Shown here piece by piece: positions 24,497-32,595 of a stretch of DNA of 41,991 nucleotides. The DNA lies in the IMG/VR virus record IMGVR_UViG_3300031696_000017, positions 1-41,991 of that record; one strand, given 5' to 3'. The first letter of the stretch is position 1. The number at the start of each line of letters is the position of its first letter. The position numbers were made by a program, and so were the translations under genes. The notes below the pieces were generated by a model. The model was not told the origin of the DNA, ran no database searches, and saw only the letters and a list, made by a program, of their open reading frames with translations. The stretch comes from a virus.

Positions 24497-24951
24497 CAGA
24501 AGGCGTTCGGCTATTAGTAGCGGACGCGGTTGAAAAGATGAGAGAGCAGTCAGATGATGTTCGTCTGTTTGTTCTCCCGGTCACACCCCGCCCTGCTTCG
24601 AGGCCCCGAGTCTCAAAGTGGGGAGTCTACTACGGAAAGCCTTACACGGAATTCCGTAATCACAGTCAACCGTATGCGAATGCCTATGATTCTTTCCCTC
24701 CAATATTTGGCCCAGTAGTGATCTTCATTGAGATCGTCTGTGAAAAGCCTAAGACAGGGAAACTGCTACATCCTAGAGGCGACGTTGATAACTACGCCAA
24801 GGGTCCGATGGACTGCATGACAAAGTCAGGTAATTTTTGGCACGACGACGTTCAAGTTGTGTCGTGCCAGTGTGTCAAACGCTACGCCGACCCTTTGGAA
24901 GAAGAACAACCCGCCATCAACCTTTATTTCTATGAACTTCAGGAAACCTAA
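24493..24951 (+). CDS. RusA-like Holliday junction resolvase
   Basis: One hundred and fifty-two residues from GTG 24493 overlapping the SSB stop. The RusA pattern is clear: LPVTPRPASRPRVSKWGVYY, PVVIFIEIV, then RGDVDNYAKGPMDCM and FWHDDVQVV, giving the acidic residues that bind metal. RusA enzymes cut branched DNA; in phages they resolve recombination or packaging intermediates. It runs slightly longer than E. coli RusA (120) because of an N-terminal 25 residues, and an internal start is possible. Confidence 0.85.
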   Translation: MTEGVRLLVADAVEKMREQSDDVRLFVLPVTPRPASRPRVSKWGVYYGKPYTEFRNHSQPYANAYDSFPPIFGPVVIFIEIVCEKPKTGKLLHPRGDVDNYAKGPMDCMTKSGNFWHDDVQVVSCQCVKRYADPLEEEQPAINLYFYELQET

Positions 24952-25059
24952 GTGAACCACCGCTACCCCAAAGCTGCCAAAATCAGCCGAGTACTTGCCA
25001 CCTTGTTAGGTGTGTCTATTGCCCTGGCCGTTATTGCAGCAGTCATTCCCCTTATATAA
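24952..25059 (+). CDS. Small membrane protein, 35 residues
   Basis: GTG 24952 directly behind the resolvase stop with AGGAAA upstream. MNHRYPKAAKISRVLATLLG leads into VSIALAVIAAVIPLI, one transmembrane helix with a basic front. Too short for family assignment; coding evidence is context and composition. Confidence 0.45.
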   Translation: MNHRYPKAAKISRVLATLLGVSIALAVIAAVIPLI

Positions 25060-25072
25060 GCGAACCAATCAT

Positions 25073-25345
25073 ATGGCCATAACACACCCCGCCCCAAAAA
25101 CAAGCCAAGACGAAATGCTTACTCGGCACCTTTTAGAGGTCGGCTCAATAACAGGCGTTGAGGCTCAAACGATCTACAAGACTCGCAGCATAACTTCAAA
25201 CATTGTGCGGTTACGTGCTAAAGGCCTTCAGATCATAACTGAGTTCAAGAAGGATCTATCAGGTCAGCGATATGCAAGGTATCACTGTTTAGATTCAAAG
25301 AACTGCAACCGCAGGATCAAGATGGAGGCACAGGCTGATGCGTAA
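25073..25345 (+). CDS. Helix-turn-helix protein (HTH_39-like)
   Basis: Ninety residues from ATG 25073. The segment LTRHLLEVGSITGVEAQTIY, then RLRAKGLQIITEFKKDLSGQRYARYHC, is the winged-helix layout of small phage HTH_39 proteins that often stand beside SSB and replication genes. It probably binds DNA as a local regulator. The in-frame GTG at 25010 would overlap the previous gene and lacks a site. Overlaps the next start by 8 bases. Confidence 0.7.
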   Translation: MAITHPAPKTSQDEMLTRHLLEVGSITGVEAQTIYKTRSITSNIVRLRAKGLQIITEFKKDLSGQRYARYHCLDSKNCNRRIKMEAQADA

Positions 25346-25574
25346 CTTTTTGCTAATCACCGCGAAGGCCCCAGGCAAGCTACTGGGCTACATCGTGATT
25401 CTGTTTGGATTTTGTCTTGCTAGTGCGGGCGCATCCTTGGCCAAAGTCGGCGCATGGTTGGCTGACGTAGACGTCATTGGCATAACGCTACCCGCAGACA
25501 CCAACCTGGATCTCACCGACGAGCAGCTACGCAGCATTGTTGAACACCACGCTAAATCACGCAAACCCGACTGA
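25338..25574 (+). CDS. Small membrane protein
   Basis: Seventy-eight residues. A hydrophobic segment at about 15-45 (LGYIVILFGFCLASAGASLA) is followed by a soluble acidic tail (LTDEQLRSIVEHHAKS). No signal cleavage site is evident. Placed between an HTH gene and the thymidylate-synthase-like gene, in one operon. Role unknown. Confidence 0.5.
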   Translation: MRNFLLITAKAPGKLLGYIVILFGFCLASAGASLAKVGAWLADVDVIGITLPADTNLDLTDEQLRSIVEHHAKSRKPD

Positions 25575-25580
25575 GGAGTC
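25569..25580 (+). promoter_or_regulatory. Ribosome-binding site in a hairpin loop
   Basis: GACT, GAGG, AGTC ahead of the thymidylate-synthase-like start at 25585. Same leader core as at 20845 (GACTGAGGAGTCAAT). Confidence 0.5.
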
Positions 25581-25584
25581 AATC

Positions 25585-26391
25585 ATGTACAAAAACGAAA
25601 GTGGCTACCAAGCCCTCATACTAGATGTCTTACAAAATGGCATCAGCCGTCCGGACAGGACAGGCACAGGAACCACCGCCGTTTTTGGCCGGCAGTTAGT
25701 CTTTGAAGATGTTGCCCATCAGTTTCCATTGTTTACCAATCGTAAGATCTACACGAAGGGTGTCATCGGAGAGCTGTGCGCATTTGTGAGAGGCGCAACC
25801 TCGGTTGAGGAGCTCAAATCTTGGGGCTGCAATTACTGGGACGGCTTTGCAATTGAAGATGCTCCCACAGACTACAACCTGGGGCCGATCTACGGTGCAC
25901 AGTGGCGAGAGTTTAACGGTCAAGATTGTGACCAGCTGCGCAATGTCATTGACAACCTGAAGTCGAACCCATATTCACGCAGACATTTAGTCTCAGCATG
26001 GAATCCTAACGAGCTAGATGAAATGGCATTGCCCCCATGCTTCCATGCGTTTCAGTTGTTTGTGTCTGATGGTGTCCTGGACATGATTTGCTTAATGAGA
26101 TCAGTCGACATTTGTATTGGTCTACCCAGTGATGTCTTCCTGCACGCAATGCTGCTTAAGCTAATTGCAGCTGAAGTTGGGCTTGTCGCCGGGGATCTCA
26201 CGTTTCAAATGGGTGACACGCACATCTACAACAACCACTTGGACCAGGCGCTGATTATTGCAGAGCGCGAGCTGTGCCCGCCATGTTCAGTGACTATCGA
26301 TTATACCCGTACTGTACAAGTTACGCCTGAGGATATCCAAATAACCAACTACCAACACCAACCAGCCATACAGCTAGGAATATCAATATGA
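25585..26391 (+). CDS. Thymidylate-synthase-fold enzyme; Asn-to-Asp change suggests deoxycytidylate (hydroxy)methylase
   Basis: Two hundred and sixty-eight residues. The fold and catalytic residues of ThyA are all present: RPDRTGTGT, Glu63, Trp85, LGPIYGAQW, SRRHLVSAWNP, nucleophile Cys152 (LPPCFHAF), RSVD (172-175), and GDTHIYNNHLDQ (His213, Tyr215). The pyrimidine-binding Asn of dTMP synthases (E. coli N177, GLPFN) is Asp183 here (GLPSD). In T4 dCMP hydroxymethylase that position is Asp and sets preference for cytosine. The enzyme may therefore make 5-hydroxymethyl- or 5-methyl-dCMP rather than dTMP. Dihydrofolate reductase at 30209 fits a methylating reaction that oxidises folate. ATG 25585 is preferred over an in-frame TTG at 25537. 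Fold certain; substrate inferred from one residue. Confidence 0.85.
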   Translation: MYKNESGYQALILDVLQNGISRPDRTGTGTTAVFGRQLVFEDVAHQFPLFTNRKIYTKGVIGELCAFVRGATSVEELKSWGCNYWDGFAIEDAPTDYNLGPIYGAQWREFNGQDCDQLRNVIDNLKSNPYSRRHLVSAWNPNELDEMALPPCFHAFQLFVSDGVLDMICLMRSVDICIGLPSDVFLHAMLLKLIAAEVGLVAGDLTFQMGDTHIYNNHLDQALIIAERELCPPCSVTIDYTRTVQVTPEDIQITNYQHQPAIQLGISI

Positions 26392-26588
26392 AGCAAATAC
26401 TAGAAACAAGCCTTGTGGAGCTTGCCCACGAATCCAATGACCTGGTCGAGGACTATCTCGACTTTTGCCAGCACCTGAAAGATGCGGGAAACGATGAAGT
26501 TGTGCCCCTGGATGAGTTTGCCCGGTGGCGCAACGCCGAGTTTGCTGCGCGTGACGAATGGACCAACCCCGAGCCACCAATCAACTAA
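26388..26588 (+). CDS. Small hypothetical acidic protein
   Basis: Sixty-six residues; its ATG overlaps the previous stop (ATGA). It is helical and acidic: SLVELAHESNDLVEDYLDF, then FARWRNAEFAARDEW. Lies between the thymidylate-synthase-like enzyme and the primase-helicase. No family recognised. Confidence 0.5.
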   Translation: MKQILETSLVELAHESNDLVEDYLDFCQHLKDAGNDEVVPLDEFARWRNAEFAARDEWTNPEPPIN

Positions 26589-26590
26589 GA

Positions 26591-26600
26591 CCTGAGGAGG
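26591..26600 (+). promoter_or_regulatory. Ribosome-binding site in a short hairpin loop
   Basis: CCT, GAGG, AGG before the primase-helicase start; weakest stem (3 pairs) of the series. Confidence 0.35.
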
Positions 26601-26605
26601 CTGTA

Positions 26606-28255
26606 ATGGAACAAAAAGAAAGTGAGTTTGTGGAGCATATCGACTGTGAAGCCTGTGGGTCTTCCGATGCGAATAGCCTCTACGACGACGGCCACCAATA
26701 TTGCTTTGCTTGTACCGCTTACAAAGGGGCCAACCAGGGCAGCGCCGCACCAAAACTAGACCTGGTTGCGCCTTCGGGGTCTGGGTTTCTACAAGGCACT
26801 TATCAAGACCTGGTCAAGCGACAAATCAAGTCCACTGTTTGCAAGGCTATGGGCTACATGGTTGGGAACTATCAGGGGCAACTCTGTCACATAGCCCCAA
26901 TCCATGACGACAAGGGCCGACTGGTCGCGCAGAAGATCAGGCTCCCGGGGAAAGACTTCCGAGTGATCGGCGATCTAAAGCTGGGCGGGTTGATTTTCCA
27001 ACACAAGTTTAAGAGTGGCGGGAAGCGGCTAGTTATTACCGAGGGCGAGCTCGATGCTCTTAGCTATGCAACGGTTGCACCCAGCTGGGAAGTAGTCTCG
27101 TTACCGAATGGGGCTGCAGGTGCTGCCAAGGCCATACGCAGAAACCTTGAGTTCGTTGATAGCTTCGACGAGGTCTGTTTTATGTTCGATTCTGATGAGC
27201 CCGGACAGGCTGCAGCAAGAGAGTGCTCTGAGTTACTTTCACCTGGCAAAGCCAAGATCGTGCAGCTCTCGTTAAAAGATGCCAATGAGATGTTGGTGGC
27301 TGGGCTAGTCAAAGAGCTTAAGAATAGCGTCTACAACGCCAAGTCTTATAGCCCTGAGGGAATTGTACTGGGCAGTGACTTAAACATCGCCGACCTTCAA
27401 GCCGTTACACCGAAAGGCTGCTGCATTCCATACCTACAGCTCAACAAGATGATCCGAGGATTGAGAAAGCGCGAGCTAGTTATGGTCTGTGCAGGTTCGG
27501 GCATAGGCAAATCATCTTTCACCCGTGAACTGGGCTACCACCTTGCGACTTACCATGGCCAGAAAGTTGGCTATGTGATGCTTGAGGAGTCTGTGGCTAA
27601 AACAGCCCAGGCAATGGTTGCTCTGGATAACAACGTGCCTCTAGGTGACTTGATGGAAGAGAGTTCCATTTTGACCCAGGAGCAATGGGAAGCCTCGTTT
27701 AAGAAGGTGGTTGCGTCAGCTGCATTCTACGATTCGTTTGGTAGCTGCGAGATAGAGAAACTACTGGGAAAAATGAGGTATCTGGCTGTCGGGCTGGAAT
27801 GTGACTTCCTAGTTTTAGACCACGTTTCGATGGTGGTATCAGGTGGCACTGACGACGAACGCAAAAGCCTAGACATGCTTATGACCAAGCTGAGACAGAT
27901 GGTTGAAAACACAGGCGTGGGCGTTATAGCTGTCAGCCACATCAAGCGGGGCTCAAAAGATAAAAGCTACAACGAGGGGGCTTCCATTTCCCTTACCGAT
28001 TTACGTGGCAGCGCAGCGTTAGAACAGTTGAGCGATATTGTTATTGGTATTGAGCGAGACCAACAAAGTGATGACGACTCTGATGTCGCAAAACTCAGGC
28101 TATTAAAAAACCGCCCATTCGGGCAAGTCGGGCCAGCAGGACATCTTAAGTATTCAACTGAAACCGGACGGATGAACCCTGTCGACCAAGAACCAAACCA
28201 CACCCCAACCACAGCAGCAAGCACGTTGCCGTGGGACTCGATTACAGACATTTGA
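26606..28255 (+). CDS. Bifunctional primase-helicase (T7 gp4-like)
   Basis: Five hundred and forty-nine residues from ATG 26606. The zinc finger Cys14-Cys17 with Cys33-Cys36 (CEACGSS, CFACTAY) recognises priming sites. A TOPRIM primase domain follows (LVITEGELDALSYA; VCFMFDSDEPG). After a linker comes the RecA-like DnaB-family helicase, with Walker A AGSGIGKSS near residue 295, Walker B FLVLDHVSMV and GVIAVSHIKRG. It unwinds DNA and lays primers for the polymerase encoded at 30703. Together with SSB, polymerase and 5'-3' exonuclease it forms a T7-type replisome. Length agrees with T7 gp4 (566). Confidence 0.95.
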   Translation: MEQKESEFVEHIDCEACGSSDANSLYDDGHQYCFACTAYKGANQGSAAPKLDLVAPSGSGFLQGTYQDLVKRQIKSTVCKAMGYMVGNYQGQLCHIAPIHDDKGRLVAQKIRLPGKDFRVIGDLKLGGLIFQHKFKSGGKRLVITEGELDALSYATVAPSWEVVSLPNGAAGAAKAIRRNLEFVDSFDEVCFMFDSDEPGQAAARECSELLSPGKAKIVQLSLKDANEMLVAGLVKELKNSVYNAKSYSPEGIVLGSDLNIADLQAVTPKGCCIPYLQLNKMIRGLRKRELVMVCAGSGIGKSSFTRELGYHLATYHGQKVGYVMLEESVAKTAQAMVALDNNVPLGDLMEESSILTQEQWEASFKKVVASAAFYDSFGSCEIEKLLGKMRYLAVGLECDFLVLDHVSMVVSGGTDDERKSLDMLMTKLRQMVENTGVGVIAVSHIKRGSKDKSYNEGASISLTDLRGSAALEQLSDIVIGIERDQQSDDDSDVAKLRLLKNRPFGQVGPAGHLKYSTETGRMNPVDQEPNHTPTTAASTLPWDSITDI

Positions 28256-28267
28256 GGATAAAGAGAC

Positions 28268-30166
28268 ATGAGCGAGACAATGACGGAATACCAAAAATAT
28301 ATAGCCCTGAGCAGATACGCACGTTGGCTCCCAAAAGAGAGCCGACGCGAGACTTGGGAGGAAACAGTAGATCGCTACATGGTAAATGTGGTCGGACAGA
28401 AAGTTGACCCGGATACGTACCAGGAGATAAAAACAAACATCATTGAGCTAAAGGTTATGCCATCGATGCGCGCCCTGATGTCAGCCGGTCCTGCAATGGA
28501 TCGTGACAACACCTGTGCCTACAATTGTTCCTACTTGCCTTGTGACGATCCAAAGAGCTTTGACGAGGCAATGTTTATATTGTTATGCGGGACAGGGGTA
28601 GGCTTTTCTGTTGAGCGGCAATATGTATCGAAGCTGCCTGAAGTACCAGATGAGTTATTCCCGAGCATGACCACGATTGTGGTACGTGATAGCAAAGAGG
28701 GTTGGGCTAAGGCCTTACGCCAATTGATGTCGCTGTTGTGGGCTGGTGAGGTTCCCGCCTGGGATGTCTCCCGGGTGCGCGCAGCAGGCACAAAACTTAA
28801 AACCTTTGGTGGCCGCGCAAGTGGGCCTGCACCGCTCGAAGAACTATTCGGGTTTGTCTGCGAAACCTTCAAGGCAGCAGCAGGTTCTCGCCTGTCCTCA
28901 CTTCAGTGCCACGATATTATGTGCAAGATTGGTGAAGTCGTTGTAGCGGGTGGCGTTCGACGCTCAGCCATGATTAGCCTGTCAAACCTGTCTGACGATC
29001 GCATGCGACATGCTAAGTCTGGTAACTGGTATGACATGGAGCCACAACGCGGGCTAGCAAACAACTCAGTGGCCTACACTGAGAAGCCTGATGTTGAAAC
29101 GTTCCTGCGTGAATGGTCTGCCCTGGTTGAATCTAAGTCTGGCGAGCGTGGCATCTTTTCACGTGTAGCTTCACAGAAACAGGCTGCTAAGAATGGCCGA
29201 CGAGATGCTGCCCGGGACTTCGGCACCAATCCGTGCAGTGAGATCATATTACGCCCGTACCAGTTCTGTAATTTAACCGAAGTTGTAATCCGATCGGATG
29301 ACACCGAAGCATCGCTTGAGGCTAAGGTTCGAGTGGCATCTATCCTGGGCACAATCCAATCAACCTACACCAAGTTCCCTTACTTGAGAAAGCTATGGGA
29401 ACAAAACACGGAAGAGGAAAGGCTTCTTGGTGTATCGATGACTGGCATTATGGACAACTATCAGGTTTCTACAGGCCCTGATGCTGCTGGGATCCTGGAG
29501 CGGCTTAAACAGGTTGCGGTTGATACTAATGCAATCTGGGCTGAAAACTTAGGCGTTGCTGTCTCAACAGCTATCACAGCTGTGAAGCCCTCGGGAACGG
29601 TTTCCCAACTGGTCGACTCGGCTTCTGGGATCCACACACGCCATTCTGAGTACTACACCAGAACGGTCCGCGGTGATAACAATGATCCTCTCACGCAGTT
29701 CCTTAAAACGAGCGGCATACCAAATGAGCCCTGTGTCTATCGAAGCAACACAACGACGGTCTTTAGCTTTCCAACAAAAGCACCTAAGGGCGCAGTAACT
29801 CGTGACGACATCAATGCTATTCAGCAGCTAGAAATTTGGCTGATGTACCAGCGTCATTGGTGTGAGCATAAGCCAAGTGTAACTATCACGGTTCGCCAAG
29901 ATGAGTGGTTTGAGGTTGGTGCGTGGGTCTTCAAGCATTTTGATGAGGTCTCAGGCGTTTCATTCTTGCCACACTCAGATCACACCTACAAGCAAGCCCC
30001 TTACCAAGAAATCGACCAGGAAGCATACGAAGCAGCATTTGCTGATATGCCTACGGCTATCGATTGGACAAAGCTTAGCGAGTTTGAGAAAGAGGACACA
30101 ACAGTGAGCAGCCAAACAATGGCATGCAGCGGGGACAGCTGCGAGCTTGTTGATATAGGAGGTTAA
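28268..30166 (+). CDS. Class II (adenosylcobalamin) ribonucleoside-triphosphate reductase
   Basis: Six hundred and thirty-two residues, compact compared with the 739-residue Lactobacillus enzyme. The layout is of the monomeric B12-dependent type: Cys87 in AYNCSYL, GTGVGFSVERQ, NPCSEIILRPYQFCNLTEVV around the thiyl-radical site, AVKPSGTVSQLVDSASGIH, and a C-terminal redox pair Cys620/Cys625 (ACSGDSC). The family reduces NTPs directly to dNTPs, using cobalamin from the host, without oxygen or a radical subunit. It supplies dNTPs, including dCTP, for replication. A GNRA-looped terminator follows directly. Confidence 0.93.
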   Translation: MSETMTEYQKYIALSRYARWLPKESRRETWEETVDRYMVNVVGQKVDPDTYQEIKTNIIELKVMPSMRALMSAGPAMDRDNTCAYNCSYLPCDDPKSFDEAMFILLCGTGVGFSVERQYVSKLPEVPDELFPSMTTIVVRDSKEGWAKALRQLMSLLWAGEVPAWDVSRVRAAGTKLKTFGGRASGPAPLEELFGFVCETFKAAAGSRLSSLQCHDIMCKIGEVVVAGGVRRSAMISLSNLSDDRMRHAKSGNWYDMEPQRGLANNSVAYTEKPDVETFLREWSALVESKSGERGIFSRVASQKQAAKNGRRDAARDFGTNPCSEIILRPYQFCNLTEVVIRSDDTEASLEAKVRVASILGTIQSTYTKFPYLRKLWEQNTEEERLLGVSMTGIMDNYQVSTGPDAAGILERLKQVAVDTNAIWAENLGVAVSTAITAVKPSGTVSQLVDSASGIHTRHSEYYTRTVRGDNNDPLTQFLKTSGIPNEPCVYRSNTTTVFSFPTKAPKGAVTRDDINAIQQLEIWLMYQRHWCEHKPSVTITVRQDEWFEVGAWVFKHFDEVSGVSFLPHSDHTYKQAPYQEIDQEAYEAAFADMPTAIDWTKLSEFEKEDTTVSSQTMACSGDSCELVDIGG

Positions 30167-30172
30167 ACCATC

Positions 30173-30195
30173 AGGGGTCGCAAGGCCCCTTTTTT
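30173..30195 (+). terminator. Terminator after the reductase gene
   Basis: AGGGGTC, loop GCAA, GGCCCCT, then TTTTTT. Seven pairs closed by a GNRA loop; the T run is 14 bases before the next gene start. Confidence 0.9.
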
Positions 30196-30208
30196 ATTGG
30201 AGACAACA

Positions 30209-30691
30209 ATGAAGCTATCAATGATTGCAGCAGTTAATGAGGACAACGTGATCGGTAAGAAGGGCGACTTGCCCTGGCATATACCGGAAGACCTCGAGTA
30301 CTTCAAACAAATAACAATGGGCAAACCGATTGTGATGGGCCGCAAGACATTTGAATCGATTGGTCGGGTGCTACCCGGGCGCATTCATATCGTGCTGACC
30401 CGTGACGATGACTGGACCCACCCTGGTGTCTTGGTTGCTCGCAACATGCACCATGCTTTGGCAATTGTGTCAGGCGTTCCAGAAGTGATCATCATTGGCG
30501 GTCAACAGGTCTACACCGAAGCGCTGCCGTACGTCAGCAAACTGTATCTCACCGAAGTACAGGCCAAGGTGGAAGACCCTGACGCGTTCTTTCCGCCCTT
30601 CAACAAGAACAAGTGGCGGGCTACAAAATTAACCATGCCTGCCAAACCTCAAAAAATACCTTACCGCTTTATTGTTTACGAGAGACCTTAG
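30209..30691 (+). CDS. Dihydrofolate reductase
   Basis: One hundred and sixty residues from ATG 30209 (TTGGAG upstream). Typical pattern: MIAAVNEDNVIGKKGDLPWHIPEDLEYFK with Asp-to-Glu/Asp active-site region, GKPIVMGRKTFESIG, LPGRIHIVLTR, and EVIIIGGQQVYTEALPYVSKLYLTEV. It reduces dihydrofolate to tetrahydrofolate with NADPH. Thymidylate synthase is the main reaction that makes dihydrofolate, so this gene supports a methylating (not merely hydroxymethylating) role for the enzyme at 25585. It sits between reductase and polymerase. Confidence 0.95.
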   Translation: MKLSMIAAVNEDNVIGKKGDLPWHIPEDLEYFKQITMGKPIVMGRKTFESIGRVLPGRIHIVLTRDDDWTHPGVLVARNMHHALAIVSGVPEVIIIGGQQVYTEALPYVSKLYLTEVQAKVEDPDAFFPPFNKNKWRATKLTMPAKPQKIPYRFIVYERP

Positions 30692-30702
30692 AGGAGGAGC
30701 TC

Positions 30703-32595
30703 ATGAAGACCCTTATTTTTGATTTAGAAACCGATGGATTTGTCGACAGCATGACAACCATATGGTCGTGTGGCATTGGCGATCCAGTGACCGGCATCAT
30801 TCAAACCTATACTGATTACGATGACGACTACCCATCATTGCAAACAGGTATCGATCGGCTGGCAGCAGCTGACAGAGTAGTTGCGCACAACCTCATTGGG
30901 TTTGACTATTGGGCCCTACACAAGCTCTACCCCAACACCCTGAGGTTTGAGCAGCTTTGGGATTCGATCGTTGTAGCAGCTCTAATTGAGCCTGAGCGAC
31001 GCTCGCATGCCATCAAAGCGTATGGCCAAGAGTTAGGCACTAATAAGGGTGATTTCACTAACTTCACCATGCAGCCAGAGGACGGGAAAACACGCGCGGA
31101 ACAGTTCAAAGACATGTTTCTGTATTGTGAGCGCGATGTAGAAATCAACATGTATATCTACAACAAGCTCCAGACACAAATGAAGCGGGACCTTGTGCAT
31201 AACAACGTGGACTGGAGGCCATCAATCATCAATGAGCATCAAACGTGTTGGGCCCTTGCGTTACAACAGGCCCACGGGTTTAGACTCGACCTGGACAAAG
31301 CACGGGACCTTGAGAGTGTACTGACTGAGGAGGCTGTGCTGCTCGATCGTGGGATGGGTGATACGTTCCCACCCCGATATGTACCAGACGGGGCCACATG
31401 GGATCATAACGAACATCGTTGGGCAAACATCAAGGTTGCTGATCCAAAGGTCCAGAACAAGTCCCGTGGGATCACGAAGGGGGCTCCGTACAGCAAGATC
31501 AAATGCGAAGTGTTCAACGCCGGTTCTAGGCTGCAAATTGTTCAACGCCTGACAAGCAAATACCCAACCTGGAAGCCAACCAAGTTCACCCCAGGAGGCA
31601 TGCCTCAGATCGACGAGACTGTCCTGGCAAACCTGCGTGTACCTGAAGCCGAACCCTTGAAGCGATTATTTCGTGTAGAGAAGCAGCTGTCGCAGTTGGC
31701 TGGTGGCAAGAACGCCTGGCTCAAGCTGGAGAAAAACGGGCGGGTGCATGGGCGGGTGAAATCAGTCGGGTGCAGAACCCATCGGATGAGCCACTTCAAC
31801 CCCAATATGGGCCAGGTAGATAAGAAAGACATTCGCATGCGAGAGGTTTGGGTTCCAGACCACGGGCAGAAGTTGGTGGGCTGTGATGCCTCCGGGCTCG
31901 AGCTGCGCATGCTTGCGCACTATTTAGCGATATGGGATGGGGGTGCATACGCCAAAACTGTGATCTCTGGTAAGGCTTCTGATGGCACTGACGCGCACAC
32001 CCGTACCCAAAAGCTCGCAGGCTTAAGCAGCCGTGATGCTGCGAAAACGTTGATCTACGCCTTCTTATATGGCGCTGGTGATGAAAAGCTCGCGGATGTG
32101 CATGCAACTGATGCTAAAAACCACGGGCTCAAACCGATGGCAATCACGCGGCCCAATGGCAAGAAGATTCGCAACTCGCTGCTTAAAGGTATTACGGGTC
32201 TGGATAAGCTGATTGAGGTCTGTCAGAGCCGTGACAAACAGCAGAAGTGGCTGAAGGGCTTAGACGGCAGAAAGATTGCTACAAACGGCCAACATTCAGC
32301 CCTCAATACACTTTTGCAAGGCGCGGGTGCTGTTGTGATGAAAGAGGCCACCAACCAATTCCACTTTCACATTCTTCCAAAGCTAGGCCTGGTCGATGCT
32401 GACTACATGCCTGTTGGCTGGAACTATTGCGCAACGGTCCACGATGAAGTTCAGCTGTCGGCAGATCCCGAGATCGCTGAGGTGCTTGGTCAGGCCTACG
32501 CAGATGCTATTACGCAAGCCGGAGAATTCTTAGGCTTACGGTGCAGATTAGATGGCGAGTACGGCGTAGGAGACTCCTGGGCTGCAACACACTAA
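30703..32595 (+). CDS. Family A DNA polymerase (T7-like) with 3'-5' exonuclease
   Basis: Six hundred and thirty residues from ATG 30703 (GAGGAGGAG upstream); an in-frame start at 30613 lies in the reductase gene. Exonuclease motifs: Asp7/Glu9 (DLETDGF), HNLIGFDYWAL, Tyr141/Asp145 (YCERD). Polymerase motif A Asp395 (CDASGLELRMLAHY); motif B Arg444, Lys448, Tyr452 (RDAAKTLIYAFLYG); motif C His580-Asp581-Glu582. Tyr at the position of E. coli Phe762 is shared with T7 and gives fast incorporation. It replicates the phage genome with the gp4-like helicase. The stop codon lies within the first dyad of the repeat array. Confidence 0.96.
   Translation: MKTLIFDLETDGFVDSMTTIWSCGIGDPVTGIIQTYTDYDDDYPSLQTGIDRLAAADRVVAHNLIGFDYWALHKLYPNTLRFEQLWDSIVVAALIEPERRSHAIKAYGQELGTNKGDFTNFTMQPEDGKTRAEQFKDMFLYCERDVEINMYIYNKLQTQMKRDLVHNNVDWRPSIINEHQTCWALALQQAHGFRLDLDKARDLESVLTEEAVLLDRGMGDTFPPRYVPDGATWDHNEHRWANIKVADPKVQNKSRGITKGAPYSKIKCEVFNAGSRLQIVQRLTSKYPTWKPTKFTPGGMPQIDETVLANLRVPEAEPLKRLFRVEKQLSQLAGGKNAWLKLEKNGRVHGRVKSVGCRTHRMSHFNPNMGQVDKKDIRMREVWVPDHGQKLVGCDASGLELRMLAHYLAIWDGGAYAKTVISGKASDGTDAHTRTQKLAGLSSRDAAKTLIYAFLYGAGDEKLADVHATDAKNHGLKPMAITRPNGKKIRNSLLKGITGLDKLIEVCQSRDKQQKWLKGLDGRKIATNGQHSALNTLLQGAGAVVMKEATNQFHFHILPKLGLVDADYMPVGWNYCATVHDEVQLSADPEIAEVLGQAYADAITQAGEFLGLRCRLDGEYGVGDSWAATH

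Noticed and set aside
28531-28872. Minus-strand 113-codon frame in the reductase gene
   Set aside because: Antisense of conserved reductase sequence; low-complexity product, no start signal.
32053-32076. Promoter-like CTACGCC and TTATATGG inside the DNA polymerase gene
   Set aside because: Falls in conserved motif B codons and lacks the TAACGATTAAG half; coincidental.
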